Shown: positions 7,631 through 15,284 of the stretch, in pieces
Layout of the letters: each line of letters starts with the position of its first letter
How positions within the stretch are numbered: the stretch's first letter is position 1
Origin: an uncultured Lachnospiraceae bacterium
GTDB taxonomy: Bacteria > Bacillota > Clostridia > Lachnospirales > Lachnospiraceae
Length of the DNA: 26,860 nt
Reading direction: 5' to 3'
Assembly: GCA_910580195.1 (NCBI GenBank)
Contig: CAJTWA010000054.1
Span: 1-26,860, forward strand
The notes under the pieces: model-generated
The model's database searches: none
What the model was told of the DNA's origin: nothing
Seen by the model: only the letters and a program-made list of their open reading frames with translations
Position numbers and translations under genes: made by a program

Positions 7631-9436
7631 TTATTTCTTTACTGTTACCTTAAAGGTTGCAACTCCGCCTTTCTTAGTAACTACTGTGATATCTGCTTTT
7701 CCTGCTTTCTTCCCTGTTACTTTACCTTTGTTGGTTACAGTTGCAACTTTCTTATTGGAAGATGTGCATTTGCTAATCTTGTCACCCTTCGGGCTCTTGA
7801 TTTTAATAGTTGTGCTCTTCTTAACCTTGATTGTTGCTTTTGCTTTCTGAAGTTTTACATTAACACCTTTCTTGGTTACAGTGATTACACACTTAGCAGT
7901 TTTCTTATCAGCTTTTGCAGTAACGGTAACTACGCCTGCGTTCTTACCTGCTGTTACAACGCCATTCTTAACAGTTGCAACTTTCTTATCACCAGAAATG
8001 CTCCATTTAACTGTACTTGTAGAATTCTTGCTCAGGGTTGCTGTTAAGGCAAGCTTATCACCTGTATTCATTTTAGCCGTTTTCTTATTTAACTTAAGGC
8101 TAGTTGTCTTTTTCGCTTTTGCTACTACATTTACAGTTATTTTAGCTGTTTTTCCATCTGCCTTTGCTGTAATAGTTGCTTTTGTTTTTGCTTTTGTGCC
8201 CTTCTTTACAGTAATTGTAGCAGATGTGCCATTGCTCTTCTTATCAGCCTTTACAGTTACTTTTTTGTTAGATGATGTCCATGAAATCTTCTGAACATTA
8301 GCATCTGTAGGCACTATAGCTGCGCCAACGCTTAATTTTGTATCTTTCTTCTTGTTAGCTACTACATATAATGATTTTGTGGTGAGTGAAATGCTCTTAA
8401 CAGGCTGTTTCACAGTCACTTTACATGTTGCTGTCTTGTTGCCATCCTTTGTAGTTACTGTAATAGTTGCAGAACCTTTTTTAACACCTTTTACAGTTCC
8501 GTCTGCTGCTACTGTTGCTACTTTTGTGTTGCTGGATTTCCATGTTACAGTCCTATCGCTTGCATTTGCAGGTGCCACTGTTGCAGTAAGTTTCTTCGTT
8601 TTCCCTACATTTACAGTAGCTTTGCTGTCTAAGGTTACTCCTGTTACGGAAATAGTAGAAGGAGCAGCTGCATTAACAGTCACTTTACATGTTGCTGTTT
8701 TATTTCCATCTTTTGTTGTTACTGTGATATCTGCAGAACCTACTGCTACTGCTGTTACAGTCCCATCTTTTACAGTTGCTACTTTATCATTGCTGGATTT
8801 CCAAGTAACTGCTTTTTCTGTTGCATTTGTAGGTGCTACTGTTGCAGAAAGTTTTTCTGTTTTCCCTACTGTTAATGTAGCAGTGTTTTTATTTAAGGTT
8901 ACTCCTGTTACAGAAACAGTAGAAGAAGCAGCTGGTTTAACAGTTACTGTGCATGTTGCTGTTTTATCGCCTGCTTTTACAGTAATTGTTGCATCTCCTG
9001 CTACTGTTCCTCTTACAGAATATCCATTTTCAACCTTTGTAAGCTCAACTTCACCAGCTCCTGAAACGGTAGCACTATAATCTACACTTACTTTTTCTGA
9101 ATCAGACTTCGATACAACTTCTTTTCCCTCATCCTTTGTTGCAACTGGAAGATATTTTCCATCCTGTTTTGTTACCTCTGCTGTTTCATCGCCTGACACA
9201 ATCCACTCTGTCCAAGTATCGGTTCTCTCAGCATTTACTGTTAATGTTTTCGCTGTTCCTCCTACTTCCAGCTCCATTGTTTCTGCGCCCAAAGTAATTT
9301 GCGGCGTACCTTCTTTTTTGTCTTCCACCAGACCTGCATTTACATTAATTGTTGTCATGCAAACACATACTGCCAGAAACATTGCGAAAAACTTTTTCAA
9401 GCTTCCCTTTTTGGTTTTCACCTGTAATTCTGTCAT
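7631..9436 (-). CDS. Secreted multi-domain Big_2 (bacterial Ig-like) protein
   Basis: 601 aa. A signal peptide is clear: KKGSLKKFF then AMFLAVCVCMTTINVNA, with likely cleavage after residue 34. After a divergent N-terminal domain there are about five Big_2 modules with the TxKSSNxKVATV core. Two near-identical ones (roughly residues 165-340) are followed by three more diverged, lysine-rich modules. There is no LPXTG motif, no C-terminal membrane anchor and no catalytic domain, so it is probably released or held by charge. Big_2 arrays usually serve as adhesin or cell-surface spacers. An ATG at 9436 with AAAGGAGG 7 nt upstream fixes the start. The frame runs 50 codons further upstream without a ribosome site, across the promoter. 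Confidence 0.9.
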   Translation of the reverse strand: MTELQVKTKKGSLKKFFAMFLAVCVCMTTINVNAGLVEDKKEGTPQITLGAETMELEVGGTAKTLTVNAERTDTWTEWIVSGDETAEVTKQDGKYLPVATKDEGKEVVSKSDSEKVSVDYSATVSGAGEVELTKVENGYSVRGTVAGDATITVKAGDKTATCTVTVKPAASSTVSVTGVTLNKNTATLTVGKTEKLSATVAPTNATEKAVTWKSSNDKVATVKDGTVTAVAVGSADITVTTKDGNKTATCKVTVNAAAPSTISVTGVTLDSKATVNVGKTKKLTATVAPANASDRTVTWKSSNTKVATVAADGTVKGVKKGSATITVTTKDGNKTATCKVTVKQPVKSISLTTKSLYVVANKKKDTKLSVGAAIVPTDANVQKISWTSSNKKVTVKADKKSNGTSATITVKKGTKAKTKATITAKADGKTAKITVNVVAKAKKTTSLKLNKKTAKMNTGDKLALTATLSKNSTSTVKWSISGDKKVATVKNGVVTAGKNAGVVTVTAKADKKTAKCVITVTKKGVNVKLQKAKATIKVKKSTTIKIKSPKGDKISKCTSSNKKVATVTNKGKVTGKKAGKADITVVTKKGGVATFKVTVKK

Positions 9437-9497
9437 TACAAATCCTCCTTTAAATTTTTGGTTTCTCAGACATCCTTCGTTTTCTGTCTTGTCTACT

Positions 9498-9526
9498 AAC
9501 ATATCACTTTTTTTCCGTTTTGTCAA
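9498..9526 (-). promoter_or_regulatory. Promoter of the Big_2 protein gene
   Basis: Minus-strand TTGACA (9521-9526), 17-nt spacer, TATGTT (9498-9503). It gives a leader of about 55 nt before the ATG at 9436. Confidence 0.8.
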
Positions 9527-9652
9527 TTCCATAGAACAGATTAATATACCCGAAAGAGCAAATTTTTTGATGGATATTTCTGGCATATGGCAATTATTTT
9601 TCCTGAAAATCTAAAAATTCCAAATATAGTAAGATTTTTTTACAAATGGTAG

Positions 9653-9681
9653 TTGACAACACAGAAAATATGTTCTATAAT
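9653..9681 (+). promoter_or_regulatory. Perfect-consensus sigma-A promoter facing the Rpn genes
   Basis: Plus-strand TTGACA (9653-9658), exactly 17 nt, TATAAT (9676-9681). The predicted transcript runs about 350 nt through AT-rich DNA before the first Rpn-type frame. Between 9690 and 10030 I see no credible coding sequence or clear RNA fold. Confidence 0.7.
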
Positions 9682-10052
9682 TTGTTTATGTATTAATAGC
9701 CAATAATTTCTACAGATTTTTGTTTTATTTCGCAAGAGTAAGCCTTGCCCCTTTTCTAAATTTTGTAATTACAATACTAGTCATATCCCAATAAATACTT
9801 TCTATAAATTTACTTTTTTAATTTTGTATTTGCAAATAATTATTGATATTATCTCCTGACCTTTACATTTTGCTTTTTTAGGTTTTTGTCCCTTTATTCA
9901 CTCAATAGTTCATATTTTTACTAAAATAAATTCAGGAACTTCCATTTATAAAGATTTCCCCTCATGCCTTTCAGGCTTTTCCGTCTTTACCAATCTAAAA
10001 TACCTGCACCTCAAATTTTCCAAACTTTCCGAAAGGAGGGCTTTTTATCTAC

Positions 10053-11075
10053 CCAGAACCAAACAGACAAATTTATGACAGGGCTTTCAAGCGCATCTTT
10101 TCCTTGTCCGATATTGCCATCACAAACCTTATCAACGGGCTATTTGGTAGGGACTTCCCTCCAGATTCAACCGTTTCACGCCCAAATGGGGATTTTATCC
10201 GCCTTGACCTAAAAGGCAGGTATTCCGACGTTTTTGTAACTATCGCCAGACAGCACACCTTCCATCTGGAGGCACAGACATCCACAGACAGCCGGATTGC
10301 ACTCCGGATCTTTGAATACAGTTTCCACTATTCCATGTCTGTACAAGCAGCCTCAGATTCCCTGCATTTCCCTGAATCTATAGTTATCTATCTGGGGCAG
10401 GCAAAAAATATCCCGGAAGAACATACCCTGCATTTTTCTTTTGAGGGGCAAGAAAACTTCAACTACCATGTAAAAAATTTCCCTTACCTAGGACATAGCA
10501 CAGAAGAACTGAACCAAAAGAAAATGGCTGCCTTCATCCCTTTCCAGACGCTCCGCCTGCGCACGCTCTTAAAAACAAAAAAATCAGGCAACCACAAAGG
10601 CTCTTTTGACCCAGATAGGTTCTCGCAGTTGCAGGATGATATCCGCCATGATATAATTGGAACCATAGAAACCAGCCTAAAGATGGGACATCTCACGGCA
10701 GATGATGCCAACCAGCTCTATGAGCTGACGGACTTTCTGGATGAACACATCCGCCACGAATTCTCTATAAAAATGGAAGGAGCACAAGAATATATGAAAC
10801 CTTTACTTCCCGGAGCACTTGAGCTCCCTAACGACAAATACAGGCTCAGGATTGCTGAACTGGAACAGGAAAATGCGAAATTTGCTAATGAAAATGCGAA
10901 ATTCGCTAGCGAAATTACAAGATATGCAGATGAGAACGCCAGATTTGCAGACGAAAATGCCAAATTTGCTAATGAGATTACAAGGTATGCAGATAAAAAT
11001 GCCCACTATGCGGATGAAATTTTAAGGCTACAAAAACGGATTGCCGAATTAGAGGCGAAGCAAGGCACGGATTGA
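10053..11075 (+). CDS. Rpn-family PD-(D/E)XK nuclease/putative transposase, copy 1, start codon lost
   Basis: The frame aligns with copy 2 from its second codon. The nuclease core is present: YSDVFVTIARQHTFHLEAQ supplies the Asp and the Glu-x-Gln of the Rpn/PDDEXK_2 active site. Rpn proteins promote RecA-independent recombination, and some act in phage defence. The C-terminus is a heptad-repeat coiled coil (ENAKFAN, EITRYAD and similar, seven units) ending RIAELEAKQ. A ribosome site GAAAGGAGG (10031-10039) is kept, but the codon matching the copy 2 ATG is CCA (10053-10055). The first usable in-frame start is a TTG at 10104, which would remove 16 conserved residues. It is either weakly expressed or a very young pseudogene. 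Confidence 0.7.
   Translation, partial: PEPNRQIYDRAFKRIFSLSDIAITNLINGLFGRDFPPDSTVSRPNGDFIRLDLKGRYSDVFVTIARQHTFHLEAQTSTDSRIALRIFEYSFHYSMSVQAASDSLHFPESIVIYLGQAKNIPEEHTLHFSFEGQENFNYHVKNFPYLGHSTEELNQKKMAAFIPFQTLRLRTLLKTKKSGNHKGSFDPDRFSQLQDDIRHDIIGTIETSLKMGHLTADDANQLYELTDFLDEHIRHEFSIKMEGAQEYMKPLLPGALELPNDKYRLRIAELEQENAKFANENAKFASEITRYADENARFADENAKFANEITRYADKNAHYADEILRLQKRIAELEAKQGTD
10860..11036 (+). repeat. 21-bp tandem repeats coding coiled-coil heptads (copy 1)
   Basis: About seven degenerate 21-bp units encode heptads of the pattern E-N/I-A/T-K/R-F/Y-A-D/N. Copy 2 has about five such units at the same place, so unit number has changed since the duplication. Confidence 0.85.
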
Positions 11076-11097
11076 TCCCATGTCTTTCTTGGGCTAA

Positions 11098-11135
11098 AAA
11101 CTGCTGGTGGCTGGCAGTTTCCCATATGCCAGCCA
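11098..11135 (+). other. Two mutually exclusive hairpins after copy 1
   Basis: AAACTGC (11098-11104) pairs with GCAGTTT (11114-11120). Alternatively TGGCTGGCA (11108-11116) pairs perfectly with TGCCAGCCA (11127-11135). The two stems share bases, so only one can form. There is no U-run. The rest of the 307-nt gap to copy 2 holds no gene that I can see. Confidence 0.4.
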
Positions 11136-11382
11136 TTCGTTGCAGCCGCCATAAACCTTTCTAATCCCAAACCATATACCGCCCCATTTTCAAAACTACG
11201 CCATTTTACCTTTTCTAAGTTTTATTCCTAGAACCACAAAATATACACTTCTTTTCTGTACTTTACCTATGGCATTTACAGAACATTTGCCTTTTATCCC
11301 CTTCAGGTTTTTACATCCTTACCTAAAAAAACTAACACCCACATTTTTCCAAACACCCGCGAAAGGAGGATTTTCTATCTGC

Positions 11383-12363
11383 ATGAAACCAAACAGACAG
11401 ATATATGACAGGGCTTTCAAGCGCATCTTTTCCTTGTCCGATATCGCCATCACCAACCTTATCAACGGGCTGTTTTGCAGGGACTTCCCGCCGGATTCCT
11501 CCGTTTCCCGCCCAAATGGCGACTTCATCCGCCTTGACCTAAAAGGCAGGTATTCTGACGTTTTCGTAACAGTTGCCGGCCGGCATACCTTCCATCTGGA
11601 GGCACAGACATCCACAGACAGCCGGATTGCACTCCGGGTCTTTGAATACAGTTTCCACTATGCCATGTCTGCGCAAGCCCTTCCAGATTCCCTGCATTTC
11701 CCTGAATCCATAGTCATCTATCTAGGGCAGGCGAAAAATATCCCTGAAGGAAACATCCTGCATTTTTCTTTTGAGGGACAAGGAAATTTCATCTACCATG
11801 TGAAAAATTTTTCCTATCTGGAACATGATACGGAAGGATTGGCCCTGAAGAAAATGGCTGCCTTCATCCCCTTCCAGACGCTCCGCCTGCGCACGCTCCT
11901 GAGGGCAGGAAGGCCCGGCGGGCGCAAAGCAGATTTTGACCCAGATAAATTCTCACGGTTGCAGGATACTGTGCGCCATGATATAATTGGAACCATAGAA
12001 ACCAGCCTAAGGATGGGATATCTCACAGCAGACGATGCCAAGCAGCTTTATGAAATAACAAACTTTCTGGATGAACACATCCGCCACGAATTTTCTATAA
12101 AAATGGAAGGAGCGAAAGAATTTATGAAACCTTTACTCCCCGGAGCCCTTGAGCTCCCTAACGACAAATACAGGCTTAGGATTGCTGAACTGGAACAGGA
12201 GAATGCGAAATTTGCAGATGAGATTTCAAAGTTTGCAGATGAAAACGCTAGGTTTGCAAATGAGATTACAAAATATGCAGATGAAAACGCTCAATACGCT
12301 GATGAAATCTTAAGGCTGCAAAAACGGATTGCCGAATTAGAAGCGAAACAGCCTAACCGATAA
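11383..12363 (+). CDS. Rpn-family PD-(D/E)XK nuclease/putative transposase, copy 2
   Basis: 326 aa, an intact paralogue of the preceding gene and nearly identical over long stretches. N-terminal PNRQIYDRAFKRIFSLSD and INGLF are family hallmarks. YSDVFVTVAGRHTFHLEAQ holds the catalytic Asp and Glu-x-Gln. The mid region HDIIGTIETSLRMGYLTADD and DEHIRHEFSIKMEGA is typical of Clostridia members. The C-terminus is a coiled coil of about five heptads. The start is ATG at 11383, with AAAGGAGG at 11362-11369, an unusually long 13-nt gap. About 80 bp upstream is also shared with copy 1, so the duplication included the leader. No terminal inverted repeats were seen around either copy. Confidence 0.88.
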   Translation: MKPNRQIYDRAFKRIFSLSDIAITNLINGLFCRDFPPDSSVSRPNGDFIRLDLKGRYSDVFVTVAGRHTFHLEAQTSTDSRIALRVFEYSFHYAMSAQALPDSLHFPESIVIYLGQAKNIPEGNILHFSFEGQGNFIYHVKNFSYLEHDTEGLALKKMAAFIPFQTLRLRTLLRAGRPGGRKADFDPDKFSRLQDTVRHDIIGTIETSLRMGYLTADDAKQLYEITNFLDEHIRHEFSIKMEGAKEFMKPLLPGALELPNDKYRLRIAELEQENAKFADEISKFADENARFANEITKYADENAQYADEILRLQKRIAELEAKQPNR

Positions 12364-12479
12364 AACCACAGAACATTTCACTGCCCGCCTATTTCAGAAG
12401 ATAAACTGGGCAGCCCTGCCTCTGGTTCAAATTACTGGCAGAACTGCCCTATCATTTACTTTTCCTACCCTTGCTTCTC

Positions 12480-12503
12480 CCAACATCCTAATCCGAATGT
12501 TGG
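12480..12503. other. Hairpin between convergent genes
   Basis: CCAACAT (12480-12486) and ATGTTGG (12497-12503) form a 7-bp stem between the end of Rpn copy 2 and the end of the AbiEi-like gene. A weak CTGCCC/GGGCAG stem lies at about 12381-12413. Either could help end transcription, but neither has a clear U-run. Confidence 0.35.
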
Positions 12504-12559
12504 CTTGTGACATGAAACTACTATGCATTTTATGTTTCTGGATATCCTTGGAATTGCCA

Positions 12560-13141
12560 TTACAGCTTCAGCCGGAACATTTCCGCATATTGTAACAGCT
12601 TTCCATACCGTTCCCCATCTGTTTTCAGGGAATGGAGAATCTCTTTTGCAAACTTATCCCCTAAATTCCTTCGCCCCAGCCGCATAATGTCACAAAAACT
12701 GCGCTCCACATCGTAAATATGGTAACTGCCAAATTCCGTACGCACTTCCTGCATCCCTATTTGGAATTTAGGGCTTGAAAAATAATGGCGTTTTACTGGG
12801 AAATCCATTTTCATTGCGCTACGGTCTGTCCGTTCCGTTGCAACCGCAAGAAACGGCGGCTCTTCTTTCAGCATACCCTGATAATAACATGCGCTTTCCA
12901 TGGCGATTGCTGCACGGGGGTTGCTTAAGGATGCTTCAATGCATTTGTAGTCTGCAGGCTTCGTGCAGCCGCTTTGGAGCAGCCAATAGTGCCCGTAGCA
13001 CACCTTTTCCAAATACTGTTCTTCTATGAGGACGGCTATCTGGCGGTTGGAAAAACCCTCCGCCAGCAATTCCCTTGTGCTGATGTAGCCTTTGTATGTT
13101 TGATATAAAGCTTCTACCCTTTTGTAAGTACTGTTCCTCAT
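12560..13141 (-). CDS. AbiEi-like type IV antitoxin/transcriptional regulator, orphan
   Basis: 193 aa. N-terminal winged helix-turn-helix: GYISTRELLAEGFSNRQIAVLI, then a short wing ending CYGHYWLL. The C-terminal domain has the AbiEi layout: a Ser/Ala-rich strand after NPRAAIAMESACYY, then YHIYDVERSFCDIMRLGRRNL. In AbiE systems this protein represses the operon and counteracts AbiEii, a nucleotidyltransferase toxin encoded next to it. No AbiEii-like gene exists on either side. The ATG has GGAGGAGA 3-5 nt upstream. It lies 40 bp after the MBL-fold gene on the same strand, so the two are probably co-transcribed. Solo AbiEi-like regulators are common in Firmicutes, and a non-toxin role is possible. 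Confidence 0.75.
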   Translation of the reverse strand: MRNSTYKRVEALYQTYKGYISTRELLAEGFSNRQIAVLIEEQYLEKVCYGHYWLLQSGCTKPADYKCIEASLSNPRAAIAMESACYYQGMLKEEPPFLAVATERTDRSAMKMDFPVKRHYFSSPKFQIGMQEVRTEFGSYHIYDVERSFCDIMRLGRRNLGDKFAKEILHSLKTDGERYGKLLQYAEMFRLKL

Positions 13142-13181
13142 TTATCTCCTCCGCCTGTTTCCAGTTTTCAGCATCCCGTGG

Positions 13182-14168
13182 CTAAAACACTAATTTCTTC
13201 CCTACCTCTGCCAACAGGCACTGTTCCCCCAATGCTTCTTTTATGGCAGCAATGGCAAGAAGGCCTGTGCAGTGCAATGGGACAACAACATCTATCCCAA
13301 ATTCCTGCAGGGCTTGGATTGTCTTTTTAAGCTGAAGCGGAGGGCAGCCTTTCAAATGCATCCCTGCAACGGCGGCGTGGATATGCTCCCCCGGAAATGA
13401 GGACTGCACATAATTCAGGCAATTGACAATGCCGGGATGGGCACAGCCTGCAAATACGCACAGCCCCTCCTGTTCCCGTACTACAAGAACCTGTTCATCT
13501 TCCATATGATCCGCCACTAAGCGCGGGAAGCTCGCGTTAAGATTGTTCCCTGTCTGGCTTTTGATTTCTAGGCTATTATCTGGGTTGTTCCCGGGCTGGC
13601 TTTTGATTCCCGGGCCATTCTTTTCTTGGTTCCTATTATCTGTACCTTGGCTGCCCTCTACCTGGATTTCCTTAAAGAACCGGGCTGGCACAGATTCAAA
13701 ATCTGTCACCGAGGGAACCTCTGACAAAAGGTATACATTTTCTGCTACTGTGGCGCGCCCATGCTCGGTATAATGGATGTCCGCGCTTTGCTTCATCCAT
13801 GCTTCCGCTTCTGCATCAATGCCGCCAAACAGCAATTCCCCTGTCTTCGGATGCCCGGAATATTTTTTGTCAAATGCTTTCCGGTCGATATAAATGGGGA
13901 TATTTGGAAAGGCGTGTTGGGAGGAGATGTGTTTCCTCGCCCAGTACTTCATGCCGCCGCAATGGTCATAATGCCCATGGCTTAAGATAATCCCATCCAA
14001 ATGCTCCAAATCCAGCTTCATCTTGCCTGCATTGCGCAAAAAGACATCCGTCTGCCCTGTATCAAAGAGGTAACGCTTCCCCTCCGTTTCCAAAAGCATG
14101 GACAGCCCATGTTCCCCTAAGAATCCCCGCTTATATACGGTATTTTCTGTTAAAATACGAACCCACAT
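13182..14168 (-). CDS. Metallo-beta-lactamase-fold hydrolase (COG1237-like)
   Basis: About 328 aa. The metal site motif HGHYDH (about residues 64-69) is followed by GCAHPGIVN, GMHLKG and a late HCTG, in the order seen in COG1237 proteins. These are often annotated as dihydropterin-ribofuranosyl-aminobenzene phosphate synthase-like, though their real substrates are mostly unknown. The start MWVRILTEN at 14168 has AGAGGTGG just upstream. An ATG five codons earlier sits too close to its AGGA. Residues about 190-220 form an extra hydrophilic insert containing a 14-residue duplication rich in Asn, Gly and Ser. A tandem duplication in the leader repeats the presumed promoter. Confidence 0.87.
   Translation of the reverse strand: MWVRILTENTVYKRGFLGEHGLSMLLETEGKRYLFDTGQTDVFLRNAGKMKLDLEHLDGIILSHGHYDHCGGMKYWARKHISSQHAFPNIPIYIDRKAFDKKYSGHPKTGELLFGGIDAEAEAWMKQSADIHYTEHGRATVAENVYLLSEVPSVTDFESVPARFFKEIQVEGSQGTDNRNQEKNGPGIKSQPGNNPDNSLEIKSQTGNNLNASFPRLVADHMEDEQVLVVREQEGLCVFAGCAHPGIVNCLNYVQSSFPGEHIHAAVAGMHLKGCPPLQLKKTIQALQEFGIDVVVPLHCTGLLAIAAIKEALGEQCLLAEVGKKLVF
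13543..13626. repeat. 42-bp tandem duplication in the MBL-fold gene
   Basis: Two diverged 42-bp units (13543-13584, 13585-13626), both containing TTGTTCCC and GGCTTTTGATT, encode IKSQPGNN and IKSQTGNN segments in the linker. The frame is preserved. Confidence 0.8.
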
Positions 14169-14355
14169 TCCCCACCTCTGCATTTTTCCTATTTAGCGGC
14201 CTTGTTTATGGAAAACAGTAATTTTTCCCATGTTTACGTCCCTTTTTTTGCCTATGCTATCGATTTCCCTACCTCTATACTTTTCCTATTTAGCGGCCTT
14301 ATTTGTAGAAAACAATAATTTTTCCCATTTTATATCCCTTTCTTGCCTATGCCAT
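14167..14355. repeat. 97-bp direct repeat in the MBL-fold gene leader
   Basis: Two copies with a 97-bp period (14167-14263 and 14264 to about 14355). Both contain TTTTCCTATTTAGCGGCC and a GAAAACA-TAATTTTTCCCAT block. On the minus strand each unit carries a possible promoter, TTGTTT or CTGTTT, 17 nt, TAAATA. The proximal copy ends in the gene's ribosome site and ATG, and the distal copy has lost the ATG. The repeat covers most of the gap between the alarmone synthetase and the MBL-fold gene. Confidence 0.85.
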
Positions 14356-14377
14356 GCCTAATTAGGAACAACTGCCT

Positions 14378-15031
14378 CTACGTGTTCCCTGCCCGCTGCT
14401 GCTCTTTTGCCTGTATGATGGCTTCGTTCAGGGAAAGCATTTTTGCATCCAGCATAGACACAATCCCTGCGCACTCCTGCAAATCCCGGCTGATATATTC
14501 TGGGGCATTCCCTTCGAATTTGTAATAAATTTTATGTTCCAAACTTGCCCAGAAGTCCATGGCAATGGTCCTGATTTGGATTTCCACCTTTGTGTCCACC
14601 ACGCCGTCTGTCAGGAAAATAGGGACAGTCACCAGCATATGGTAGCTTTTGTAGCCGCTTTCTTTGGGGTTCTTAATGTAATCCTTAATGGAAACTACGG
14701 TCAAATCGTTCTGCCTGCCAATCATTTCCGCCAGCCGGTAAATATCGGAGGTGAAGGAGCATACGACCCGGATTCCGGCAATGTCATTGATATGCTTTAC
14801 CATATTGTCAATGGTGCTCTCATGCCCATGGCGCTTTAACTTCTTCACAATGCTTTCCGGGGACTTGATTCTGGATTTCACATATTCAATGGGGTTGTAC
14901 TTATGTACATGCCGGAATTCATCATTTAAAATATCGACTTTGGTACCCACTTCTTTCAACGCCGAATTATACAAAAAAATAACGGTTTCCCAACTGGTTA
15001 CGCCCTCATTAAATTTTTCGGGTACTTGCAT
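14378..15031 (-). CDS. Small alarmone synthetase (RelQ/RelP-like GTP pyrophosphokinase)
   Basis: 217 aa, single-domain (p)ppGpp synthetase without a hydrolase domain, the size of B. subtilis YjbM/YwaC. It transfers pyrophosphate from ATP to GTP or GDP. Visible: NPIEYVKSRIKSPESI at the N-terminus, DIAGIRVVCSF with the metal-binding Asp, the nucleotide-binding loop GYKSYHM, and VEIQIRTIAMDFWASLEHK with the catalytic Glu. All expected active-site positions appear intact. The ATG at 15031 has AAAAGGAA only 3-4 nt upstream, which is tight but is the only good option. It is separately positioned from its neighbours. Assignment to RelQ versus RelP needs a tree. Confidence 0.9.
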   Translation of the reverse strand: MQVPEKFNEGVTSWETVIFLYNSALKEVGTKVDILNDEFRHVHKYNPIEYVKSRIKSPESIVKKLKRHGHESTIDNMVKHINDIAGIRVVCSFTSDIYRLAEMIGRQNDLTVVSIKDYIKNPKESGYKSYHMLVTVPIFLTDGVVDTKVEIQIRTIAMDFWASLEHKIYYKFEGNAPEYISRDLQECAGIVSMLDAKMLSLNEAIIQAKEQQRAGNT

Positions 15032-15131
15032 TTCCTTTTATTTACCATCCTTTCTTAGTTTCTGCCAGCCCTATTTCCTTCTGTGGGAACCGGTATTTTG
15101 TCCCATCTGTGAAAGTTCAAATGTCCGTGCC

Positions 15132-15276
15132 CAGCGTACAATATGCCCAAGCCTTCTACATTAAGCAACAGCCCTAAAGCTGGTATCGGCCAGAACATAT
15201 GGGCTGCAGCCTAGCATACCGTATGCCTAAGCTTTTGCAGGCTACAGGCCAGAAACCCGTATCGGCCGGAACACAT
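15132..15276. repeat. Degenerate 80-bp direct repeat between alarmone synthetase and aminotransferase
   Basis: Unit 1 (15132-15202) and unit 2 (15212-15276) share AGC-TAC/ACC-TATGCC-AAGC near the start and GTATCGGCC-GAACA-ATGG at the end, with a diverged middle. This covers most of the 253-nt gap. No gene is seen there. Confidence 0.55.
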
Positions 15277-15284
15277 GGCTGTGC

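Noticed and set aside
8352..9080. 242-codon plus-strand frame inside the Big_2 gene
   Set aside because: Antisense shadow of Thr/Val/Lys-rich repeats, without ribosome site or family features.
9437..9586. 50-codon N-terminal extension of the Big_2 protein
   Set aside because: It would include the promoter and place the signal peptide internally; the ATG at 9436 has an ideal ribosome site.
10053..12363. Complete composite transposon formed by the two Rpn genes
   Set aside because: No terminal inverted repeats or target duplications were found; the genes are simply direct repeats with shared short leaders.
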